Source: JAZDGX01 sp043806645 (GTDB lineage: Bacteria; Eisenbacteria; RBG-16-71-46; CAIMUX01; WJJG01). From it: a stretch of DNA of 7,867 nt. The stretch covers positions 1 to 7,867 of the forward strand of contig JAZDGX010000021.1 of NCBI GenBank assembly GCA_043806645.1, given 5' to 3'. Below the pieces are notes generated by a model that saw only the letters and a program-made list of their open reading frames with translations, was not told where the DNA came from and ran no database searches. Position numbers and translations under genes: made by a program. Of this stretch, positions 1-6,135 are shown piece by piece (within the stretch, counting starts at the first letter, position 1; each line of letters begins with the position of its first letter).

Positions 1-69
1 CAGGCGACCTCGGAGGCAAATAGAAGCGGATGAAGCAGCTCCGCGGACTCGGATGACGCGCGGATGCAT

Positions 70-122
70 ATGCGGACGGCCCATCCGCATGTACGGATTT
101 CGAAACCGATGTTCGAAATCCG
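70..122. repeat. Two adjacent hairpins, each with a 7-nt loop
   Basis: The first hairpin has 7-bp arms (ATGCGGA at 70-76, TCCGCAT at 84-90). The second has perfect 11-bp arms (CGGATTTCGAA at 94-104, TTCGAAATCCG at 112-122). Both loops are exactly 7 nt and only 3 nt separate the two. The first arm has a competing partner: GCGGATG at 60-66 can instead pair with CATCCGC at 82-88. No T-tract follows, so this is not a classical intrinsic terminator on the plus strand. It could be a factor-assisted terminator of an upstream gene, an operator, or a REP-like element. The pairing is seen directly; the role is unknown. Confidence 0.6.
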
Positions 123-196
123 GAAGTCGCAGTACAGAAGCCGCAATCCGCGCCCGCTGCGACTCGCATGCCGGCAACCGAAATCGGCCTCACGGA

Positions 197-226
197 TTGA
201 CAGTGCCCTGGGCCGCGCCATACCAT
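197..226 (+). promoter_or_regulatory. Candidate sigma-70 promoter for the kinase/regulator operon
   Basis: A perfect -35 hexamer TTGACA (197-202) is followed by an 18-nt spacer and TACCAT (221-226), which matches TATAAT at four of six positions. Transcription would start near 233, leaving a leader of about 158 nt before the GTG start at 391. The -35 is strong, the -10 is mediocre and the spacer is 1 nt over the optimum. It is the best promoter I can find upstream of the operon. Confidence 0.42.
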
Positions 227-283
227 TTGCGCCGTTCCTGATTTCTCTCGTGGAGTCGATTGCCGTGCGGGGTTTGCCCGATC

Positions 284-366
284 CGGTCCGAAACCTCTTG
301 CCGCTCTCCGGAGGGCGCCGGACCGACGAGCATGGTGCGGACCGGCCGTAATCCACGCGCGGTCCG
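284..366. repeat. Cluster of four CGGNCCG palindromes in the leader
   Basis: The 7-bp palindrome CGG-N-CCG occurs at 284-290 (N=T), 319-325 (A), 338-344 (A) and 360-366 (T). The first and third copies extend to 8-bp complementarity (283-290 with 338-345). Neighbouring copies can pair, for example 338-344 with 360-366, ending 15 nt before the ribosome binding site. The same heptamer appears singly elsewhere (2251-2257, 3925-3931, 4892-4898), so it is not rare in this GC-rich DNA; the clustering is what stands out. It could be an operator array or a set of alternative leader hairpins controlling the operon. Confidence 0.4.
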
Positions 367-381
367 TCACCGTCGTCCGAC

Positions 382-390
382 GGAGGAGGA
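382..390 (+). promoter_or_regulatory. Purine-rich ribosome binding site abutting the GTG start
   Basis: GGAGGAGGA ends directly at the GTG at 391. Reading the first GGAGG (382-386) as the anti-16S match gives a short but workable 4-nt spacing; reading AGGAGG (384-389) leaves only 1 nt. It is the only Shine-Dalgarno-like sequence near the gene's 5' end and decides the start over the tandem GTG codons at 466 and 469. Confidence 0.5.
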
Positions 391-2406
391 GTGCTCGCTT
401 CCGTCCCCGAGTTGCCGGCATGCCTGGCGCGCCTTCTCTGGCATGCTCTGCGACAGGGCCCTCCCGTGGTGACCCTGGATCTTCTGCGCAGCGACCTCGC
501 GCACGAGTTGAGATCGAAGATTCCCTGCCTCTCGCTGCTGCTCGCCGAATGGCAGCGCGGCCGCTATCATGCCGAGGACCCCGCGGACGCGCTCGAAATC
601 CTGGACGAGATCGAGCGCAATCTCTTGCGGTATGCCGCTCTGTTGGCGAGCCGACCGTCGACGCTGCTGCACGCCTCCCGAATGCTGGCTCGGATTCGCG
701 CGGCCCGCGGGAGGATCCGTCCCGCGCTGACCGGACGGACCTTGTCGCTCGTCACTCTCGAGAAACTGCGGACTTCGCTCGATCGCCTGCTCGCCGACGG
801 CCTCCATCTGGCCGAGCGCGCCTCGCACCCTTGCGCCGTGCGCATCGAGGACCTGGCCTCCGAGATCACCGATGAGCTGCGCCGCGAGGCGGGCGGCGGC
901 CTGGCTCCGCGGACGATCGCGGTCCACTTCGAGGATCGCCGCCCGGGCGTGTCTACCTGGGTACCCCGAGCGGAAGTGCAGCATTGGCGCGACCTTCTGC
1001 GCAACATCATCCGTAACGCCGTCCAGGCGACGTGCGAGCGTGAAGCGGCCGGCACCGTCCCGACGACTCGCCGCCCGCGTCCGGTGATCGTGAGGCTCGC
1101 CCCGCTGGCCGCCGGGCTCGGCACGCGCGTCGAGGTCGTCGACGAAGGGGTCGGAATGACCTCCGCGGAAATCGGCCGGATGTGGGTCTCTGGAAGCGGG
1201 ACTCATGGCCGCGGCCGCGGCCATGGACTCACCGAGGCCAAGCACCGCTTCGCGCTCGACCGCGGGAACATCGCAGTGAGCAGCGCGCCCGGCCGGGGCA
1301 CGACCTTCACCCTCGAACTGCAGCCCCGCGACATCCCGATTTCCCCGCCCTCCCGCCTGCTTCCGTGCACATTGGCGGCGGCCGTAGTGTTGCTGCCCGC
1401 TTTCGCCGTCGTCGCGATCCTCGCGCCGCGCACTGCGGAAATCGTCACCGCGGAGATCGTCAACCCGACCACGATCCGCACGCTCGGAGAGCGGGGACAA
1501 GTGATCTGGGAGCGAGACCTTGGCGAAGCGATCATCGAGAACTCAGGTGGATCCCTGATCTTCGTGGACGGGGAACTCGTGCGCGAAAGGCTTTCCCCCC
1601 TGGTCCTGCGCAACGCGCGGGGCCGCGCCCGGGGGATCCTGCTGGCCACGCAACCCGATGCGGGCGATTGCCGGCTGCGCCTGATCCGCCCCGGGGCCCA
1701 GGACCGGTGGGTGCGCACCATGCGATTCAAGCCCCCCGCGTCTGAACCGACCTCCCGTTCTTTCTCGCAGTCCCAGATGCAGTGTCGCTGGGGGGACGGG
1801 CGGGATGTCGCCGCCGTCACCGTGCGGGATCGCTGGTACGCCGCCACCACGGTACAGTTCATCTCCTTTGAGGGGGAATCCCTGGGAGCCTACTATCATC
1901 CTGGGCATCTTAATCCGATCTGCTCCGGCGACATCGACATGGACGGCCGGGAAGAGGTCCTGCTCAGCGGGATCAACAACTTCGCCAAGCACGACTCCAC
2001 GATCGTGCCGAGCGCGTGCGAAGACTACGTCGATTGCATGGTGATGCTCGAGCCTCCCGCGGTCAACGGACAGGCCTGGCCCTGGCACGGCTGGAACGAC
2101 ATGGACGCCGCGCGCGAGGAGGCCTATCTATTGATCCCCCCGCTGGGGCCCCGCGAACGGGGTGAGATCTTTCATGTGGATGTCAGCGCCGCGCCGCGCC
2201 CGCCCGGTGCGCCGGCGATCGAGGTGCGTCTCGCCGACGGGCGGATCTACCGGACCGACGAGCACCTCCGGCCCTTCTCCTGCCTGATCGGGGATTTTAC
2301 CGCGGCCGAAAGCCTGATCGTCCGGTACGAACACTTTCCGCTGGTTTATTTTTTTAACGGCCGGCGCGAGACGATCGAGGTGCCCATAGGAGATCGTACG
2401 CCATGA
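391..2406 (+). CDS. Membrane histidine kinase with inverted domain order
   Basis: This 671-residue protein is the likely sensor of a two-component system. A DHp-like helix carries the candidate phospho-accepting His38 (DLAHELRSK), with no sensor domain before it. The HATPase_c domain follows: N-box around N205/N209, G1 box D251-E-G-V-G255, and a Gly-rich G2 box at 273-279. One hydrophobic helix (about 323-346) comes next, then about 325 residues. That C-terminal part has six Cys and a calcium-loop-like D514-x-D-x-D518-G-x-x-E522 motif typical of FG-GAP/VCBS blades. With a cytoplasmic kinase and one helix, this region should face outward and act as the sensor, the reverse of the usual layout. 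The last codons overlap the regulator by ATGA, implying co-translation. Kinase assignment is firm; that it phosphorylates the next gene's product is inferred. Confidence 0.85.
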   Translation: MLASVPELPACLARLLWHALRQGPPVVTLDLLRSDLAHELRSKIPCLSLLLAEWQRGRYHAEDPADALEILDEIERNLLRYAALLASRPSTLLHASRMLARIRAARGRIRPALTGRTLSLVTLEKLRTSLDRLLADGLHLAERASHPCAVRIEDLASEITDELRREAGGGLAPRTIAVHFEDRRPGVSTWVPRAEVQHWRDLLRNIIRNAVQATCEREAAGTVPTTRRPRPVIVRLAPLAAGLGTRVEVVDEGVGMTSAEIGRMWVSGSGTHGRGRGHGLTEAKHRFALDRGNIAVSSAPGRGTTFTLELQPRDIPISPPSRLLPCTLAAAVVLLPAFAVVAILAPRTAEIVTAEIVNPTTIRTLGERGQVIWERDLGEAIIENSGGSLIFVDGELVRERLSPLVLRNARGRARGILLATQPDAGDCRLRLIRPGAQDRWVRTMRFKPPASEPTSRSFSQSQMQCRWGDGRDVAAVTVRDRWYAATTVQFISFEGESLGAYYHPGHLNPICSGDIDMDGREEVLLSGINNFAKHDSTIVPSACEDYVDCMVMLEPPAVNGQAWPWHGWNDMDAAREEAYLLIPPLGPRERGEIFHVDVSAAPRPPGAPAIEVRLADGRIYRTDEHLRPFSCLIGDFTAAESLIVRYEHFPLVYFFNGRRETIEVPIGDRTP

Positions 2407-3917
2407 GCAGCAAGCCGCAGGCGACCATCCTCATCATCGACGATCGGCCGGACGCCCTGCGATTCTGTCAACGCCTGATGGGCGAGACCTACGAGTTTCT
2501 ACATGTGGAATCGGCCATCGACGCCCGGGCGTTGCTCGCGCGCCGCGACGACATCGCGGCGCTCATCCTCGATCGTGACTTCTCGAAAGCCGACCCGGCC
2601 AAACTCCTCGGCGGAGCACAGAACGCGCGCAACGAAGGCATGCACATCCTGCACTGGCTGAAAGAGCAGCACCCCACGCTCCCCGTGCTGATGGTCACCG
2701 GGTACCGCGAGCAGCGCTCGGCCGTGGAGGCTGCGGATCTCGGCAGCGACTACGTTACGTGGGAGGACATCCACGCCGACCCGCAGATCCTGCGGGCGCT
2801 GGTGGAAAAGATCCTGCATCGGCACGCGCCGGACGACGAACGGATCCTGGCGCGCTTTCGGGAGTGCGGGCTGATCGTCGCGTCCCCTCGCTTTGCCCAC
2901 GCCCTGGTTGCGTTGGGCAAGGCCATCCCGCGCCAAGCGCCGATCCTGATCCAGGGCGAGACGGGCACCGGCAAGGACACCCTGGCCTATGCCATTCATG
3001 CCCTGAGCGGAGATTCCTCGCGGCCGTTTGTAAATACCAACGTCGCCGCCTTGCCTCCGGGATTGGTCGAGGCGGAGCTCTTCGGCTACCGCAAGGGAGC
3101 TTTCACCGGAGCGACGCGGGACTACGCCGGCCGGATCCGCCTGGCAGAGGGCGGCACGCTCTTTCTGAACGAGGTCGGGGACATCCCCACGGCGATCCAG
3201 GTCAAACTGCTCTCGGCGATCGAAGACCGCAAGGTCAGTCCGCTGGGCGATGAGAAAACCTATCCGGTCGGCTTCCGCCTCATCGCGGGCGCTTCGAGCG
3301 ATCTGCGCGAACGGATCGCGCAGGGACGCTTCCGCTCCGATCTCTACTACCGGCTGGCCTATCACACGATCGAGACGCCCCCGCTGCGCGAACGACGCGA
3401 GGAGATCCCCTTGCTCGTGCGCGCCTTTCTGCGCGATGCCGGCCAGGCCGCCGGATACGGCCCGGCCACGATCACGCGCGAAGCGATGGAGTATCTCTGC
3501 GAACAACCCTGGCCGGGCAATGTCCGCCAGTTGCGTGCGACGGTGGAGAAGGCCTCGGCCTGCGCGGTCTATGCCATCACGCTGACCGATGTCCGCGAAG
3601 CCGCGATGACCGCACCGGAAATCGCATCGGAACCGGAAGGCCCGCCGGCGCCGGAGGAAGTCGCCGCGGGAGGGGCGGGGCCCGTCGCGAGTGAGTGGAC
3701 CGGCCTGCGCCCCGCGCCTCGTGTGAGCGCGCCGGACTGCGAGGAGGCCCTCTTCGAAAAGCGCTCGCTTGGCCAAGTCGAAGACATCTACTATCATTAT
3801 CTCTATCGAAAGACGGGCGGCAACATGCGCGAGGTGGCGCGGCTGGCCCGCGTGGCGATCTCTACCGTCTACGCGTGGCGGCGCCGCTCCCAGCGCAGCG
3901 CTGAGGAGACGACGTAG
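2403..3917 (+). CDS. Sigma-54-dependent response regulator, NtrC family
   Basis: This 504-residue protein activates sigma-54 RNA polymerase. The receiver (about 8-138) has the acidic pair D13/D14, phospho-acceptor D57 and T99. About 12 extra residues lie between D57 and T99, and W120 stands where the conserved Lys is expected. The AAA+ domain (about 155-395) has Walker A G185-ETGTGK191, the sigma-54 loop GAFTGA (232-237), R309/R311 in the Arg-finger region and PWPGNVR (369-375). The Walker B motif reads LFLNE, with N256 replacing the usual Asp before catalytic E257. A Fis-type helix-turn-helix occupies about 460-500 after an Ala/Pro/Glu-rich linker. AGGAG at 2388-2392 lies 10 nt before the ATG, which overlaps the kinase stop codon. 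Family and partner are clear; target promoters are unknown. The altered receiver may respond weakly or not at all to phosphorylation. Confidence 0.93.
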   Translation: MSSKPQATILIIDDRPDALRFCQRLMGETYEFLHVESAIDARALLARRDDIAALILDRDFSKADPAKLLGGAQNARNEGMHILHWLKEQHPTLPVLMVTGYREQRSAVEAADLGSDYVTWEDIHADPQILRALVEKILHRHAPDDERILARFRECGLIVASPRFAHALVALGKAIPRQAPILIQGETGTGKDTLAYAIHALSGDSSRPFVNTNVAALPPGLVEAELFGYRKGAFTGATRDYAGRIRLAEGGTLFLNEVGDIPTAIQVKLLSAIEDRKVSPLGDEKTYPVGFRLIAGASSDLRERIAQGRFRSDLYYRLAYHTIETPPLRERREEIPLLVRAFLRDAGQAAGYGPATITREAMEYLCEQPWPGNVRQLRATVEKASACAVYAITLTDVREAAMTAPEIASEPEGPPAPEEVAAGGAGPVASEWTGLRPAPRVSAPDCEEALFEKRSLGQVEDIYYHYLYRKTGGNMREVARLARVAISTVYAWRRRSQRSAEETT

Positions 3918-3934
3918 GACCCGGCGGACCGCGG

Positions 3935-5935
3935 CTAGCCCTCCCAGTCCGGCACTCGCACCGGAAGGACCAGCACATTCAGTCCATGGAACGTGAGCCG
4001 CCGCTGCAAACCGAAGGCGACCTCGTTGTGCAGCAAGCGCGTGCTGAGCGTCTCCTGCCCGAAGACGACCTGGCCCGCGACGAAGAACACATCCGGTTCC
4101 CGCTGCGCAATCTCGATCGCCAGCCGCTCCAACTCGGCCACCACGTCGGTCGCCGTCGCCCAGCGAATCTCCCCCTGCAGCCCTTCACTCTTCACGAGGG
4201 AGACGTAGCGGTCGAGATCCCGCAGCCGCTCGTCGCGAAGGGCTTTGACTTGCTCCGCGTTTTGGAAGTGATCGGAGTCGACCTGCGCCACGCTCACGAA
4301 GATCACTTTGCGCAGCTCATTGCCGAAGAGGCTTCGCACGCGCGCCAGAGCATGCAGGCCCAGACCGCCGTAGCGGTTGACGAAGAGCACGACCGTGCGA
4401 CCCGTCCGCGACCGTGCGGTGGCATCCGCTTCCAGCACGGCGTCCGCCGCGGTCATGTCCAGCAGGTTGATCGCGTAACCCACCCGGCGGTAGTGACGTC
4501 GCACCAGGAAAGCGATGAACACGAAACCGCCGGTGATCAGGACCGTCAGCCAGCCGCCTTGGAAGAACTTGAGCGACACGGTCACCACCAGGATCGCCAG
4601 CGATATCAGCATTCCCGTGCCGTTGATCGCCAGCTTGTTCCCCCACCCGTGTTCCTCGCGCCGCACGCGCCACCAGTGGCGCACCATCCCGAGCTGCGAA
4701 AGCGTGAAGGTGATGAATACATTGATGCTGTACATGAGCACCAGGTGGCTGACCTGGGCGCGGGCGTAGATCAGCATCACCGCCGCCACCACTCCCATGA
4801 AGAGCACGCCATTGCCGGTCACCAGCCGGCTGCTCAGATTGGCGAAACGATTCGGCACCCAGTGGTCGACCGCCATCGAGGCCATCACCCGCGGACCGTC
4901 GACGAAACCGGCCTGCGCCGCCACGAAGAGCAGCGCTCCCTCGGCCAACAGCGCCAGCCCGATGAAGAGCCCGCCCCAGGGAATGGCGCCGGTGTTCCAG
5001 CCGCCCGCAAACTGATTCAGCAGGCTCGCATTCAGCGTTCGTCCCGGTTGGTGCTCGATGCCGAAGAGCCGGTAGCCGACCAGGATGCCTCCGGCGGTCA
5101 GGGCGAGCGAGATCGCCATGTAGAGCATCGTGCGCTGGCCGGTGCGGACGCGGGGCTCACGCAGCACCGGCAAGCCGTTGGAGACCGCCTCGATGCCGGT
5201 GTAGGTCCCGGCGCCCAGGCTGAAGGCCCGGAGGAAGATGAAGAGCGTGGCCCAAAACCCGATCTGCTGGATGCTCTCCCGTGTGCCCGACACCGATTCG
5301 TGGACCACGGACGGTAACGCATCCGCGTGCGTGACCAACGAGCCGAGGATCAGCACCGCGTGGGTGATCACGAAGATGATGAAGATCGGCATCAAAGCCG
5401 TCACCGATTCCTTCACCCCGCGCAGATTGAGGATCACCAGCAGGAGAATCGCCGCGAGGCACAGCGGGACCTTGAGGGGTGAGTCGGCATGGGAAAAGAA
5501 CGACAGCAGCGCGGCGACCCCGCTGGCGATCGAGACCGCAATCGTCAGGACGTAATCGACCACCAGGGCGCAGCCGCTGACCACGCCGAAAGAGGGAGAG
5601 AGTAGATGCGTGGCAACGATGTAGCCCCCGCCGCCGCTCGGGAAGCGCTTGATGATCTGGCTATAGCTGGCGGCGATAATCGCGACCGTGAGCGCGGTCC
5701 CGAGCGCCAGGAAAAGCGCCAGATGGACATGGCCGTGCAGGGCCAGGTACGCCTCTTCCGGTCCATAGCAGGAGGATGAAAGCCCGTCGGATCCCAGGCC
5801 GACCCAGGCGAAGAAGGCAATCAGCGAGATGTGCTGAAAGATCCCCGCTTCGGTGGGGCTCTTGGTCCGTCCCAGGATCAGACGCTCGATGCGGCGCAGC
5901 CCGCCGCCGAGCATCTCGGTGATACCTCTCATCAT
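3935..5935 (-). CDS. APC-superfamily transporter, KimA-like potassium importer
   Basis: This 666-residue inner-membrane protein has about twelve hydrophobic helices, then a soluble UspA-like alpha/beta domain from about 505 to the end. That layout matches KimA, a proton-coupled potassium importer of the KUP group. The residues I recall as K+ ligands in KimA have counterparts with the same local spacing: D50 and Y57 (GSDGLSSSCYGPEE), T131 and S135 (LTIAVS), T246 and E249 (TGIE). The start is the first ATG of an MM pair: AAGGAG lies 9 nt upstream and a promoter just before it. The frame stays open to an ATG at 6004, but that longer start would put the promoter and ribosome binding site inside the gene. 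The gene converges on the regulator with only 17 nt between stops. An amino-acid substrate is the main alternative. Confidence 0.88.
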   Translation of the reverse strand: MMRGITEMLGGGLRRIERLILGRTKSPTEAGIFQHISLIAFFAWVGLGSDGLSSSCYGPEEAYLALHGHVHLALFLALGTALTVAIIAASYSQIIKRFPSGGGGYIVATHLLSPSFGVVSGCALVVDYVLTIAVSIASGVAALLSFFSHADSPLKVPLCLAAILLLVILNLRGVKESVTALMPIFIIFVITHAVLILGSLVTHADALPSVVHESVSGTRESIQQIGFWATLFIFLRAFSLGAGTYTGIEAVSNGLPVLREPRVRTGQRTMLYMAISLALTAGGILVGYRLFGIEHQPGRTLNASLLNQFAGGWNTGAIPWGGLFIGLALLAEGALLFVAAQAGFVDGPRVMASMAVDHWVPNRFANLSSRLVTGNGVLFMGVVAAVMLIYARAQVSHLVLMYSINVFITFTLSQLGMVRHWWRVRREEHGWGNKLAINGTGMLISLAILVVTVSLKFFQGGWLTVLITGGFVFIAFLVRRHYRRVGYAINLLDMTAADAVLEADATARSRTGRTVVLFVNRYGGLGLHALARVRSLFGNELRKVIFVSVAQVDSDHFQNAEQVKALRDERLRDLDRYVSLVKSEGLQGEIRWATATDVVAELERLAIEIAQREPDVFFVAGQVVFGQETLSTRLLHNEVAFGLQRRLTFHGLNVLVLPVRVPDWEG

Positions 5936-5944
5936 GGTCGGAGG

Positions 5945-5950
5945 CTCCTT
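5945..5950 (-). promoter_or_regulatory. Ribosome binding site fixing the transporter start
   Basis: On the minus strand this reads AAGGAG, 9 nt before the ATG at 5935. It supports that start over the upstream in-frame ATG at 6004, which has no comparable site. Confidence 0.7.
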
Positions 5951-5958
5951 GCGAGCGG

Positions 5959-5987
5959 AGAATAGGGACACTGGGAGTCGCAGGCAA
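5959..5987 (-). promoter_or_regulatory. Candidate sigma-70 promoter of the transporter
   Basis: On the minus strand TTGCCT (5982-5987, four of six against TTGACA) and TATTCT (5959-5964, four of six against TATAAT) are separated by exactly 17 nt. Transcription would start near 5952, just upstream of the AAGGAG ribosome binding site, giving a leader of about 17 nt. Confidence 0.45.
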
Positions 5988-5993
5988 CCATGA

Positions 5994-6015
5994 GGGTTCG
6001 GCATGCGGGTTCGGC
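5994..6015. repeat. Direct repeat of GGGTTCGGC
   Basis: Two exact copies of a 9-mer (5994-6002 and 6007-6015) are separated by 4 nt, a 13-bp period. They sit about 42-63 bp upstream of the predicted transporter transcription start, where activators often bind. They are also about 80-100 bp upstream of the candidate sigma-54 start for the glycosyltransferase. A regulator site is possible but unproven. Confidence 0.4.
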
Positions 6016-6040
6016 GGCCCCTGCGACAAAGGACTTTCGC

Positions 6041-6073
6041 CCGGAAGGCCTACTTCCCACAACCCACTTCCGG
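6041..6073. repeat. Inverted repeat CCGGAAG/CTTCCGG
   Basis: Perfect 7-bp arms at 6041-6047 and 6067-6073 are separated by 19 nt. The right arm overlaps the -24 GG of the candidate sigma-54 promoter, so a protein bound here could affect it. The core ACTTCC is also directly repeated (6052-6057 and 6066-6071). Confidence 0.35.
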
Positions 6074-6086
6074 ATCAGGTCTTGCC
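6071..6086 (+). promoter_or_regulatory. Candidate sigma-54 (-24/-12) promoter
   Basis: CGGATCAGGTCTTGCC has the -24 GG (6072-6073) and -12 GC (6084-6085) exactly 10 nt apart, with the full TTGC of the -12 element. The match to the rest of the -24 element is poor. Transcription would start near 6097, 39 nt before the glycosyltransferase ATG. It was the only such match found in the gene upstream regions I scanned. In GC-rich DNA a chance match is quite possible. Confidence 0.3.
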
Positions 6087-6135
6087 GAATTCGTTTTCCA
6101 GCGAATCTCCTCCGCCCTTATGGCATGCTCCCGAC

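Larger units (their letters stand above)
1..390. other. Non-coding upstream region
   Basis: I see no convincing gene here. Two short plus-strand frames are open (53-241 and 64-351), but their translations are rich in Arg, Ser and Pro, show no domain pattern, and have no ribosome binding site. One of them runs straight through the hairpins. The minus strand has nothing of note before the shadow of the kinase gene. The region does contain two adjacent hairpins, a sigma-70-like promoter and a palindrome cluster, listed separately. It most likely holds the end of an upstream transcription unit plus the promoter and leader of the kinase/regulator operon. Confidence 0.6.

Noticed and set aside
205..232. 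Sigma-54 promoter upstream of the kinase operon near the TTTGCG at 226-231
   Set aside because: The -12-like TTGC has GC rather than GG at the required -24 position. The other TTGC sites at 258-301 also lack GG 10 nt upstream.
53..351. Two overlapping short plus-strand frames (53-241 and 64-351)
   Set aside because: They have Arg-rich, low-complexity translations and no ribosome binding site, they run through perfect hairpins, and they overlap the best promoter.
367..1500. 377-codon open frame on the minus strand
   Set aside because: It lies wholly opposite the kinase, whose catalytic boxes are clear, and its translation is Arg/Asp/Gly-rich with no domain pattern. This is typical of GC-rich antisense frames.
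2349..2355. Run of seven T near the kinase 3' end, a possible slippery site fusing kinase to regulator
   Set aside because: A -1 shift or one extra T gives an immediate TAA at 2355-2357. A +1 shift reaches TAG within about ten codons. Neither joins the regulator frame, so no fusion protein can form.
2499..3797. 432-codon open frame on the minus strand
   Set aside because: It is antisense to the sigma-54 regulator, whose motifs are all in frame on the plus strand.
3918..3934. Shared terminator between the convergent regulator and transporter genes
   Set aside because: Only 17 nt separate the stop codons, with no clear stem and T-tract. Any terminator must lie inside the coding ends or be factor-dependent.
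3986..5317. 443-codon open frame on the plus strand
   Set aside because: It is antisense to the transporter and its translation is dominated by His, Arg, Gln and Glu with no hydrophobic core. It is a shadow of a membrane-protein gene.
5936..6004. Longer transporter form starting at ATG 6004
   Set aside because: The extra 23 residues would cover the AAGGAG site and the predicted promoter, and no ribosome binding site precedes 6004.
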